From Dastarcus helophoroides (Eukaryota; Arthropoda; Insecta; Coleoptera; Bothrideridae), in NCBI GenBank assembly GCA_028583605.1, contig CM053327.1, positions 40,591,059 to 40,655,058 of the forward strand: a stretch of DNA of 64,000 nucleotides, read 5' to 3'. Shown here piece after piece: positions 22,301 to 34,300 of the stretch. Positions within the stretch are counted from its first letter, which is position 1, and each line of letters opens with the position of its first letter. Both the position numbers and the translations under genes were made by a program. The notes under the pieces were generated by a model that saw nothing but the letters and a program-made list of their open reading frames with translations, made no database searches and was not told the DNA's origin.

Positions 22301-25300
22301 GTTTATTTTTTTGAATTTTAATTATTTTATTTGATAATTAATATTTGGGCCATTGTGTTTGCCTTACTCTAACAACTGACCTAGTTTTCAAAAAATAATT
22401 TTCTTTAAAAAATGTAAAGTGTAAACCACATCAACCGATTCTTGTTCGAAAAACATTTTCTGTAATTTGCAGGACAAACGAGACGAAACAAAACCGATAA
22501 TACGAAATTAATTAAAATGTTTACAAAATTCTAAATTTCTCAAAAATTATTGGACGGAGGTGGCAATACCTGGTACCAAAAAAAAGGTAATTTAATTTCG
22601 CATCCGATAAGATAATCCAAGATAGGTGGTTCAATTTGAAAAAAATAAGTTATGCAGGTTTGAACAACTGAAGAATTGAGTCGACGGATGTGAAGAAATT
22701 TAAGAAATCTTGCCAACAGCAAAGACGTACACAAATACTCCATTTCTTCCTGAATCCAAAACCGTATGCCGCACAACTCTGAGTCATTGCGTTTGGAAAA
22801 TATCGTTAATGGCGTCAAGCTCCGAAATCGTCAAATTTAACCAAAAAAATTAAATTACGCGAAAACGGTTCAACTAAGGGCCTATGTCGTCTTAATAAAT
22901 TCATATTCATTTTTAACAAGGAATCCAAAAATGTAAAAATACATAGGGTGTTCTATTTAAAATAAGAAAGTTGCGTTCATTTCCGGTGCAACCGGAAGGC
23001 CGCCATATTTGGCAATAATTTTAGGTTGTGGAGAACTTTATTTCGAACAACTTTTATTCGAAACATTTTTCGATATTTTGAACGATACGCCTACCAAAGA
23101 CCGATTCCCGTTTAGTGACTCACCCTGTAATATGATAAAAACGTCGAAATTTAGAAATACAGTCGAAAATTGGGAACGTATTTTTAATGATGGAATTTCA
23201 TCGTTGTATATGGGAGGCAAAAACCATCATAAAATCGACGAAATTTGTCAAAATTCCTATTTGTCAAAATTTCGGTCGGATTTGAACCTCGAAAATTCTT
23301 TTAAATTTAGATTTTTTTGAAACTTCAATTTTTTTCAGTATCTTCTCTGAAGATGATAACTTGGCTATCGAAACGCGTTAGAGTAACCTTTGTTGTGTTT
23401 TTTAATCTTTCTTGGTTTCAGAGGATAAGATTTGTATTTCAATTTTTTCGGCTTCTTCGCTAACTTTAAAGTTTTGAAAAAAAATCGAAATTGTCCAAAA
23501 TTAGGTTGAAATTTTGATAAAAAGTCAAAAGTCCCAAAAAAGTCCCGTTTTTGACACGAAACCGAAATGAAAAAGTCTCAATTTTGTAATAAAGTTAAAA
23601 TTTTAAAAAATCAATCTTTAAAAAAATTTGACCATATCAAAACTGTTCATTGTCAAGTTTTCGAAAAAAAAACTGAAATTTTTGAAAATCAGAATTTTAA
23701 AAAAGGCGAAATCGTCACAAAGGTTAGCATTTAAAAAAAAGTCGAAGTGTTGAAAAACTCTGGAATATTAAAAAAAGTCATAATTTTGGATAAAGTGGTA
23801 ATTTTGACAACATGTCGAACAATCCGAAAAAAAGCCGAAATTTTGAAAAAAGATTTGACCTTTTTCAAAATTTTGGTTGGATACTGTGTTAAAAAAAGGT
23901 CGAAATTTAGAAATGCAGTCGAAATTTTGAAGACAGTTTTCCGAAAATCTGTGTATACTCTTTTAAAAATATCTCCATTTTCGAAAATATTTAAACTTTT
24001 CGATGTTTTGTTTTTTTGTGTATTTTTTTTTTTTGAAAATTCAGAATATTTTAATAAAATTTTCACCATTTGAAAATTTTTACTTTTTCTGAAAATGTAA
24101 AAATTTCTAAAATTGGACTTTTAACTTTTTAAATTTTCGATCCTTTGTAAAGTTCCAAAATTTCATCATTTTTTTTGGGAAATTCTAATATTTTTATTGA
24201 AAATTTCAATTTTTAATAATTTCAACTGTTTTTTTAATGTCGACCATTTTTTAAAATTTCGACCTTTTGGCAAAGTTTCGATCTTTTGAAATAAAGAAAT
24301 TTTATAAAATGTCGACTTTTTTCACATTTTCGACTATTTTTGTTTTTGTACTACTTTTTAATATTCGAAATTATTTTAAAATTTCGATTTTTTTTAAAAA
24401 TCTTGACGTTTAACATTTTTTCCTAATTTTAATTTTGTTGACCTAAAATTCCAATCTTTTTTAAAGAATCTTCAACTTTGGTTCAAAATTTTAACTACCA
24501 AAAATTTCTTTTGAATGTGTCCAAGTTTTGATATTTTTTTTTAATTTCGACCTATTTGTTTGAATATTTCATTTTCAAAATTTTGACTTCTTTTGGAAAT
24601 TTGAAAGTTTTTGAAATTTTTGCTTTAACCTTAAATATTTCGTATATTTCTCAAAATTTAAAAAGATCAAAGTGTCAAAAAATATAAAATTGAGACTATT
24701 TTAGTTTCGATTTCGCGTCAAAAACAGGACTTTTTTTGAGACCTTTTTCCAAAATTTCAACTTAATTTTGGACAACTTCGATTTTTTTTTCAAAATTTTC
24801 TGACGATTTCGCCTTTTTTAAAATTTTGATTTTCAAAAATTTCACTTTTTTTTCGAAAACTTGACAATGAACACTTTTGATAAGGTCAATTTTTTTTAAA
24901 AGTTAATTTTTTTTAAATTTCGAACTTATTTCGATTTCGCGTCAAAAATAGGACTTTTTTGAGACTTTTTTTTCAAAATTTCAACTTAATTTTGGACAAT
25001 TTCGATTTTTTTTCAAAACTTTAAAGTTAGCGAAGAAGCTAAAAAAATTGAAATACAAATCTTATACTCTGAAACCAATAAAGATTAAAAAACACAACAA
25101 CTCTAACGTGTTTCGATAGCCAAATTATCATCTTCAGAGAAGATACTGAAAAAAAATTGAAAAGTTTCAAAAAAATCTAAATTTAAAAGAGTTTTCGAGG
25201 TTCAAACCCGACCAGAGATTTTGACAAAGACAAATTTTGTGAATTTTATGATGGTTTTTGCTTCCTATACATAACGATTTTTTGAATTTTGAAGCTATAA

Positions 25301-28300
25301 TAGAGTTATCCTTTGCGAGTGGATTAAACATAAAAGAAAACGATAACGTTAAATTCCATCATTAAAAGTGCGTTCCCTATTCTTACAATAATGATAAAAG
25401 TAGAACAAAAATTTACCTCTTGTTCCTCCAACAATTGCCCCCCTATCTTGGAGGAATCAGTTTTTTCCACCAATTTCGCGTATTCCTTCTTAATGTTTTC
25501 GAACTGCCGCAATAAATCTTCCTTTTCTTCCACTATTTTAACTAATTGTTGATTCGATTTCCCCAAAATTTCATCTCTCTCCTTCGCCAAAATATCACAC
25601 TTCAGCGCCAGCTTTTCCTTCTCATTTTCCAAATCCTCCAAACGTACTTTATTTTCCTCGACTTTAGAAATTGCGCTTTCCAAAAGGTATCGAACGCAAT
25701 CTAGATCTTCATCCAATTCTTCAACGTTGTCCTCACTTAACATCTTTATTAGGACATTTGCGCATCCCTTTACCACCTTCAAATTCTCTAGATTTTTCTC
25801 CTCTAGGGATTGTACTCTCGAAAGCAACTGTTGCTTCTCAAGTTTCATCTGCTCAAGAAGCCGCGATAACTCTTCGGTTTGTTCAGAGGTAATACGTTCA
25901 AAGTTTAATTTTTGACCGCTGATGTCAACAATTTGAGATTTGAGTTCTTTAATCTCGTTGTTGAGGCGTTCGATTTGGTTAACATCCTCGTTTAGTCGTT
26001 TTTCAGTTTCTAGTTTCCTTCGGTTGTCTTTGTCCATTTCGACTTTGCATAACTCGAGACTGTTTTTTAGTTCCAAAAATTTGGCTTCCATAGTTGCATT
26101 GTTGGCGATTTCTTTGCTCAATTTCGTCTCTAACTCTTTCCTCGATTGACGTTCGTTAGCTTTTTCGAGTTCCACCAATTCTATACGCTTCAACAGGTCA
26201 TTTTTGACCTCGATTGCGTTCTCGTGGGCCCTGTGTATGTTAATCTCAGTTTCTTTAATGATCTTCTTTTGGGAATGAAGAATGTCGTCGCGATTCTTTT
26301 TGATTTTGAATAAATCTTCTTTTAGGGATTCGATGTCGGTTAGGAGTCGCTCGTTTTTGTCTTTTAACGATGAAATGGCCGACTTTTGGTCTTCTATTAC
26401 TTGCTGATTTTCCGCGATTATACTCTCGTTTGTTTTAATGGTGTCCTCGAGATTTTTAATTTGGTGGAGTTGGGACCTTAGATTCGCATTGGTGTCGAGA
26501 AGTTCCCTTTCCAAGTCTTGTTTTTCCTCTAATAGTTGGGTTAAATTCTCTTGTAGCGTTCGCGTTTCAATTTTACTTGTGTTCAGTTCGGTTGTTATTT
26601 TTTCGTTTAGTAACTTTAAGTTGTCGAATGTCCCCTTGTGTTCATTCAGGATAATTTCGTAGTGTTTTTCGATTTTCTCCAATTTGTTTAAGTCTTCTTC
26701 TTTTTTATCATGAAGTAGTGATTCTAAGTTGTCTTTTTGTAATTGCAAATTCTTCAAGGATTGTTCTATTTGGCATAGTTCCTGCTTATACTTTATAATT
26801 TCTCGTTCTTTATTGGCCAAAGATTCTTCTAGGTTAAGTTTCTCCTTCTTCAATTTGTCTAATTGTTCATCTTTTTCTCGAGTAGTTTTCCTATTAAGAC
26901 TTTCATTTGATTCTTCTAGTTGAATTAGTCGCAATTTTTCGCTTTGAAGTTCTTCGCATCGTGTTTCCAAAGAAGTTTTAGCGTTCTCTAGCGCGGCCTT
27001 ATTCTGCTTAAGCCGAATGACATCTTTTTCCAATCCTTCGATCGTAATCGTTTGCTTTTGAAGAGCTTCATTCGACCGAGCTTGAAATTCTTTCAATTCG
27101 GCCACTGCTATATTCAACTGATGCTTATAAACTTCCAGCTCCTGGTTTAAAATATTTAGCTGATTATTCAAGTCTTCCTTCTTCATTTCCAAATCCTTAA
27201 TAATCATACTCTTATTGTCGATCATATATTGCAACTCTGAATGTATCATGGCGTTATTTTCATTGGTCGCTTGTGTTTCATCCTTCAGTTTCTCCCATTC
27301 ATTAGTTATGTGGGTGTTCATGGTGTTGATGCGTTCGATTTCTTTTGCTTTTTCCTTCGAAATATGTTCCAAATCCTCAACTTCTTTCATCGCACAGGCG
27401 AGTTCATTCTGAAGAGAGGACACCTCCTCAGTTTTTTCATCAATTTGGCCCCTCAGGAGTTCGATGGTGTTCTCCTTTTCGAGTAAACTATCCCGAAGTT
27501 GATTTAATTGGGTTGAATTTTCGAAGATTTCGGCATTGGCCCTTTGCACTCTATCCTCAAAATCTCGTTTTTCGGTTAGAAGGATTTCGTTCTGTTCTTT
27601 GGATGTTTTAACTAATTCTTCATGATGTTTTTCCAAGTTGTTGTACTTCTCGACCATGTTGTGTAAATTTTCAGTAAGTTGTTGGATCTGAGTTTCATTC
27701 TCTATTTTTACTTCGTCGTGTACTTGGAGTAATTGAACGTGGTTAGCTACGGCGTTATTCAATTCTTCCTTGAGGGAGGAAATCTCTTTAATGTATAAAT
27801 GTTCCTTTTCATCCACCAAGTTGGAAAATGCGTCTATTTTGGATATGTTTTGATCTAATTTATCGATTTCATCAAGATCAGTTTCCAAGGAGACATCTAG
27901 ATCTTCCACGTTAGAAGCACCATGGAATATCGCTAGTTTTAAATGTTCTAGTTCCCTTTCGACTTCCTGCTTCTTCTTCCTCATATTTCTCACAAGTGTG
28001 TCTAGCTCATCGTTTTTATGTGATAAAGCTTTGGTAAGTCTAATGTAATCGTCGCGAAGATCCAAACATTGTTTCTCTAGAGTAGTTTTCTCTTTAGCAA
28101 GCTCATCGAGTTCCTTCTGAAGATATTGATTTTCCTCGATTTGTTTATTGATTTCCTTATCTTTATGCTTCGAGTCTGCTACCAACTGCTCTTTTTCATC
28201 ATGCAGCTGGCAAATCGCCTTGTCAAGATTTATATTGTCTTCTTCAACCAACTGGACTTTTGCCACTTCTTTGTTGTATTCCAAACTTTTGAGTTCCACT

Positions 28301-31300
28301 TCCTCAATAAGTTTAACCTTTTCGGTCTCAAGCTCTACCAATTTGTTCTCCAACTGTGTTATCCTTTGTTCGCCTTTGGTCTTCACTTCTTCAGTATTAC
28401 GCAACTGTGCTTCATGGCGCTCCATCATCTCAACAAATTCAATATTTTGCTCAGTTATGGTCTTCTTCAGAGCCACCACCTCTTCATTCAGTAAATTTAT
28501 TTTTTCCTCTTGCATGGTCAGCTGCGATACACCAATCTGTATCTTTTGGAGCAACTCTTTTTCCGTGTTTTGTTGTTGTTCCTTTTCTTTTTCCAACACT
28601 AACAACGCTTCTTCTCTTAGCTGCAACTTTTCGTTTAGTTCTGCCAACTTTTCCTCCAACTTTGATTGCAAAATTACCAAATTTACTTTTTCCAAATTTT
28701 GCAAAGATACTATTTTTTCAAGATCCGCATTCGTCGATTTTATCAAGCGCTTGGTTTCTTCCATCTCGTTAAGTTGGGTTTCCAGTTCCAAGATTTGTTG
28801 CAGCAACTTATCAACTTCCGCTTTCTGGTTGGATACACTTTCGTTTAAAAGAGCATTCTCTTCTTGTAGTAAGTGCAAACTTTCTTCTTTTTTTTCTAGT
28901 TTCGATTCGCGAATATTCCCTGTTGCGATTAATTCGTCTTTTTCTGACTTCAGTCGAGACACCATTTGCTCAAGCGAAGCTTTCTCTTGTTCTAGCAGTT
29001 TCAGATCGTTGTCTTTTTGGAGAAGCTGGCCCTCGTTTTCCAATTTCTGTTTGGAGGTTACTTCCTCGAGCCGTGCCTTTTCTTCTTCCAATAACGCAAC
29101 TTTGTTTAGACAGTCCCTCAATTGATGTTCCTTGTCTTGCAGATTTGAGCCCAATTCGTCTTTATCCAAATTCAACTTGGCGATATTATCTTGAAGAAGA
29201 AGCCGTTCTTTGTCCAGGGAGTTGAATTTTTCCACATTTTCGTCCAATTGGGAGGTTAAATCTTGAATTATTTGATTCAGTCGATTTTTTTCACATTTTT
29301 GTTGCTCGTCAAGGGTGGTTTTTTCACCCTCAAGTTTGCTTATTTGTTCATTTAAGAAATGGATGCATTCAGACGATTTGCTTAATTCTTCGCCCAATGA
29401 ATCGATCTGTTCGACGAGTTTATCAATTTTTGAACTCGATTGTTCCGCTTCAGCTTCCAATTGTGACCGCCTCTGAAGTAGTATTTCGTTTACCGAATTA
29501 CGTTGAGATATTGCAGCTTGTAGTACTTCAGCTTGCTCTTTTAATTGTTCAATTTCTTTTACTTGCTCCTCTAGCTGTTGCGTCCGTTTTAATATGTCTT
29601 CCCTCATTCCACAGTTTTCTGCGCCCAGATCGACGATTTTGCTTTTAAGATCAGCAGTCATCCGCTCTTGGTTCCGCCTTTCCTCTAAGACCAGATTCAG
29701 TTTTGCCAGGCCTTCCTCCAATTCCAAATTTTTACTCTCGACGATCGTCAATAGGTCGTTTTTCTCTGCGTTTTGTTTTACAGCACTTTCCTCAAGATCT
29801 CCAATTTTTTGTTGCAGCGTTTGGATTTCCCCCGAATTATTATCGATTTCCACGCTTTTATTTTTGATGTTCTCCATCAATTCAACAATTTTGAGATTTG
29901 ACTCCACCATTTGAGATTCCAGATTTTCGTTTTCTGTTTTCAATTGGTTAACTTCCTTGTGCAATGTGTTAATAATTTTGGTTTTATCATCGTCGATTTT
30001 TTGATACTTTTGACAATTTTGGGTGATGCTACGCAAACGCTTTTCCAAATCTGAAACCTTTTCGTTATAAATTAGGTCAAATGCATCACTCTGTATCGTG
30101 AATTGTTCCATAAAGTTCGTGCAATTCCCCAAAATAACAGTTAAATGTGAAACGTCCATTTCAAAATTACGAATTATTTGATCTTGATTTTCCAAAGATT
30201 TGACAAAGTTCGTTACATCTTGATGTAAAGAATTGATTTCTTCGCATCGAGCCTGGTTTTCTTTTGAACTTACACCCAACTCGTGCAACAAATTCTTGTT
30301 TTGCTTTTCCAACTCCTGTAACTTGTCATTCATTTCAGTTAATGCTAAATTTAACTTTCTTAAACCTTCCCCTTTCAGTAGCAAGTCAGCAGATTGGGTT
30401 TGCAATTGGGTCCGGAGTTCCTTCGCCTCTTTTTCAATGGCGAGCTTCTCTGCCACTACAATCTCGTAATTACTGATCAACAACGTAACCAAATTTGCTA
30501 CCTTATTTGTAGTCTGAAGTTCTTCGTTTTGATGTCTTATACCAACTTCTCCTATCTTAGTGGTTATTTCCTGACAAATCACGCTGTACAACTTCAGATC
30601 CTCATTTTTTCGCTCGAGTTCATCTTGAAGGTGATTCAGCTCGCTTTTGTACGTTTCCAATTGATTTTCAAGCCGCTTAATCTTATCGTTACCAACTTCC
30701 AAAAGTTCCCCCAAAGCGCTCAATTCTATCTTGTGCATTTCAAGAACTTTCTCATGATCGGCATTCAAATTTTTAACAACGCAGTTTAAATGTTGGATTT
30801 CCGCATTTAACGAATCTTCTGATTTTTGTAAACTTACAATATCGGTTTGGTTCCTTGAATTTAACAGCTCGGCTTCGGTTAATTTCGTTTCCAATTCCTC
30901 TTTAACTTTTGTGATTCTCAAGATTTTGTCTTCGGCTTCTTGCATGCATTGTTCGAGTTCTCTGTTTTTATTCAACTCGGTTGATTTCTCATTTTGTAGA
31001 ATATCCAATTTTATCTTCAGCTCGCTGATTTCCTGATTTAACTCGTTTTGTATTCTTTGGGTCTCTAAGTTTACCATTTCGGTTTCCTTTGTTGCTTCGT
31101 CAAAATCTTTCTTTAACGACATATTGGCATTTGCGAGATCATTCAAATCGGTTATTAAATTTTGGTTTTTCTGTCTCGATTCAGAGAGTTCTTCATTTAG
31201 TTTTAGGTTTTCGTTTTCTAAAACTTCAACTTCCTTTTTTAATTCAAGGATGCTGGTTTCGTATTCTTTTATTGTTGCATTGGCACTGCTTAAATCTATT

Positions 31301-34300
31301 TCGTATGATTTCAACAAATGAGTTGCTTCGTTAATCTGAAAAATAAATGGATTATTTATTAGTTAGTTACATTTGAATTATAGGATACTTTTCGTTTTCC
31401 AAAATTTTCCCCAAATGGAACACTACGTAAATATGTAAATCATAACAAAACAACTTATTACTTTGTAGGGGGCAATTAAAATACGCACAAATTAAAAATA
31501 ATTTGTAGGGTAAGGCGGATATCAATTTAACAAGCTTTTTTTTTAAATTGCTAGTTCCTTTTCCTTATTTTTCCAAATTTCGCATTTGTCTGCGAAATTT
31601 CGCATTTGTCTGCGAAATCTCGCATTTGTCTGCAAAATTTCGCATTTGTCTCCGAATTTCGACCACCTTCTTAAAAGTCAGAGCTTTGTCAATTTGTTAA
31701 TAGCAAGTTTAGAGAATTTGACGACGAACCATTGATTTTTCGTGAATCGAAAGTTTCAGATTTTTGTTACATTTAAAATCTATCTTCTTCATCCTTAGAG
31801 CTAAAATTGTTAAAATTTTGGACTTTAGCATCAAAATTTCCTGTCGTATTTCTTTTTTCTTAAAATTCCGTGTTTTCCCTTTCAATTGTTACTTTTTTTT
31901 AAGTTTCAACGCTGAATTGAACTGAGAACTTCCACTTGTCTCTAGAAATATTAAAAGTCAGAGTTTTTTCAATTTGTTAATAGCAAGTTTAGAGAATTTT
32001 ACGACGAAGCATTGATTTTTCGTGAATCGAAAGTTTCAGATTTTTGTTACATTTAAAATCTATCTTCTTCATCCTTAGAGCTAAAATTGTTAAAATTTTG
32101 GACTTTAGCATCAAAATTTCGTGTCGTATTTCTTTTTTCTTAAAATTCCGTGTTTTCCCTTTCAATTGTTACTTTTTTTTAAGTTTCAACGCTGAATTGA
32201 ACTGAGAACTTCCACTTGTCTTTAGAAATATTAAAAGTCAGAGTTTTTTCAATTTGTTAATAGCAAGTTTAGAGAATTTTACGACGAAGCATTGATTTTT
32301 CGTGAATCGAAAGTTTCAGATTTTTGTTACTTTTAAAATCTATCTTCTTCATCCATAGAGCTAAAATTGTTAAAATTTTGGACTTTAGCATCAAAATTTC
32401 GTGTCGTATTTCTTTTTTCTCAAAATTTCGTGTTTTCATTTTCAATTGTAGCTTTTTTTTAGTTTCAACGCTGAATTGAAATGAGAACTTCCACTTGTCT
32501 TTAGAAATATTAAAAGTCAGAGTTTTTTCAATTTGTTAATAGCAAGTTTAGAGAATTTTACGACGAAGCATTGATTTTTCGTGAATCGAAAGTTTCAGAT
32601 TTTTGTTACATTTAAAATCTATCTTCTTCATCCATAGAACTAAAATTGTTAAAATTTTGGACTTTAGCATCAAAATTTCGTGTCGTATTTCTTTTTTCTC
32701 AAAATTTCGTGTTTTCATTTTCAATTGTAGCTTTTTTTTTTAATTTCAACGCTGAATTGAAATGAGAACTTCCATTTGTGTTTAGAAATATTCCCTTTTT
32801 TTGAAAAGTCCAACTGTCTAAATTTTTGCAATAAATATTAAAAATTTTTGTGATTTTGAATTTGGATTCAAATTTTTTTATAAATCACTGGTTTATTAAA
32901 ATTTCGAGTTTCTTTTTAAGTCCTGAACTTGCCCTTTGAATTTGAACTTTTTTTTTTGCAAATTTCGATTTTAAACTCAATATTTTAACTCTGTTTCCAA
33001 GATTTATGACTTTTTTTTTAAGCGAAATCTGAAAATTATGAAAAAATGTAGTTTTTTTTTAAATAATTTGAAATTTTTGAAAAAGTTGAAATTTTGAAAC
33101 ATTAGGAAATTTTCAGTCAAATTTGCAACAAAAGCAAAAATTTTCGCCGAAATATTGAAAAAAAGCGAAAATTATCAGATGGATCGAAATTTACAAAAGT
33201 CGAAATATTGAAAAGTTAAAATTTTCGAAAAAGTTGAAATTTTTAATTAACATTTTGAAGCAAAGTTGAATTTTTTAAAAAAGTTGAAATTTAAGGTTAG
33301 AATTTTCAAAAAGGATTAAAATTGAAAAAAAAATGTCGACATTTTCATGAAATGTCAAGATTTTCAAAAAAAAAACTGAAATTTTGAAAGAAACTCGAAA
33401 ATTAAAAAATGGCTACATTTTCAAAATGAAATCGAAAAATGGTCGAAAATTTCAAAAAAGTCCACATTTTATAAAAATATCTTGATTTAAGAACTCAAAA
33501 CTCTGAAAAAAAGTCGTAACTTTGAAAGATGATCGACATTTTAAAAAATGGTTGACATTTTAAAAAATGGTTGACATTTCAAAAATAAGAATCGATATTT
33601 TCAATATAAAAATTATAATTTTCAAAAAATAGTTTACAAAAAAAGGTGAAATTTTGAAAAAAGTCGAAAATTTAAAGTCAGAATCTCTAAAAAAAAGTCC
33701 ATCTATATTTTCAGAAAAAGTAAGAATTTTCAAGGGGTGGAAATTGTAAAAAAATGACGAAATTTTCAAAAAGATTTAAATAGAAAAAAAATCAAAACAC
33801 CAAAGTCAAAATTTTTACAAAAATACGAAAGTTTTCAAAACATTAACAGATCTTCAGAAGTAAAACTTAAAAATAACTAAAAAAGTCGAGATTTTGAGAA
33901 TAATGTCGCAAAAAATTGAAATCTAGACAAAAACCAACCTTTCAAAAAACGCGACATTATCAAAAATTTTTATTGTCAAAGAAATCTAAAATTTTCGAAA
34001 AGTAACATTCACGAAAACAGTCGAAATTATCAGAAAAGTCGAAATTTTCAGTAAAAATCTTAAAAAATTTAGTAAAAGTCTAAATTTTGGTTAAATTTTA
34101 ATTTTGAAAGGATCGAAATTTTGATAGAAATTAAACCACCCTCGACATTGTCGCAAAAAGTCAAAATTTTTGGATCAAAAATTTTAAAAAATAACGACTT
34201 TTTAGAAAACGAAATTTTCAAAAGGTGGAATAGAAAAAAATACGAAATTTTCGGGAAAGGAGGAATGGTTGACATTTTAAAAAATAAGAATCGAAATTTT

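Larger units (their letters stand above)
17940..24692. mobile_element. Giant inverted repeat carrying a DD41D mariner-type transposase
   Basis: The left arm (about 17,940-21,210) and right arm (about 21,810-24,692) are reverse complements. Matches run from the AT-rich outer parts, through a 186-bp MITE and a ~500-bp noncoding end, into the transposase gene itself. The left arm is longer by about 390 bp because of an insertion of satellite at about 18,795-19,165. The ~600-bp centre holds only the 3' half of the intact transposase. Boundaries are by eye. Confidence 0.8.

Noticed and set aside
22037..22321. 94-codon plus-strand frame
   Set aside because: It is the antisense of the decayed transposase copy; the same shadow exists opposite the intact gene.
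25671..31334. Many plus-strand open frames (for example 28,148-29,125) opposite the large mud exon
   Set aside because: They are rich in S, F and L as expected from the complement of heptad codons, and the minus strand has clear splice sites and family similarity.
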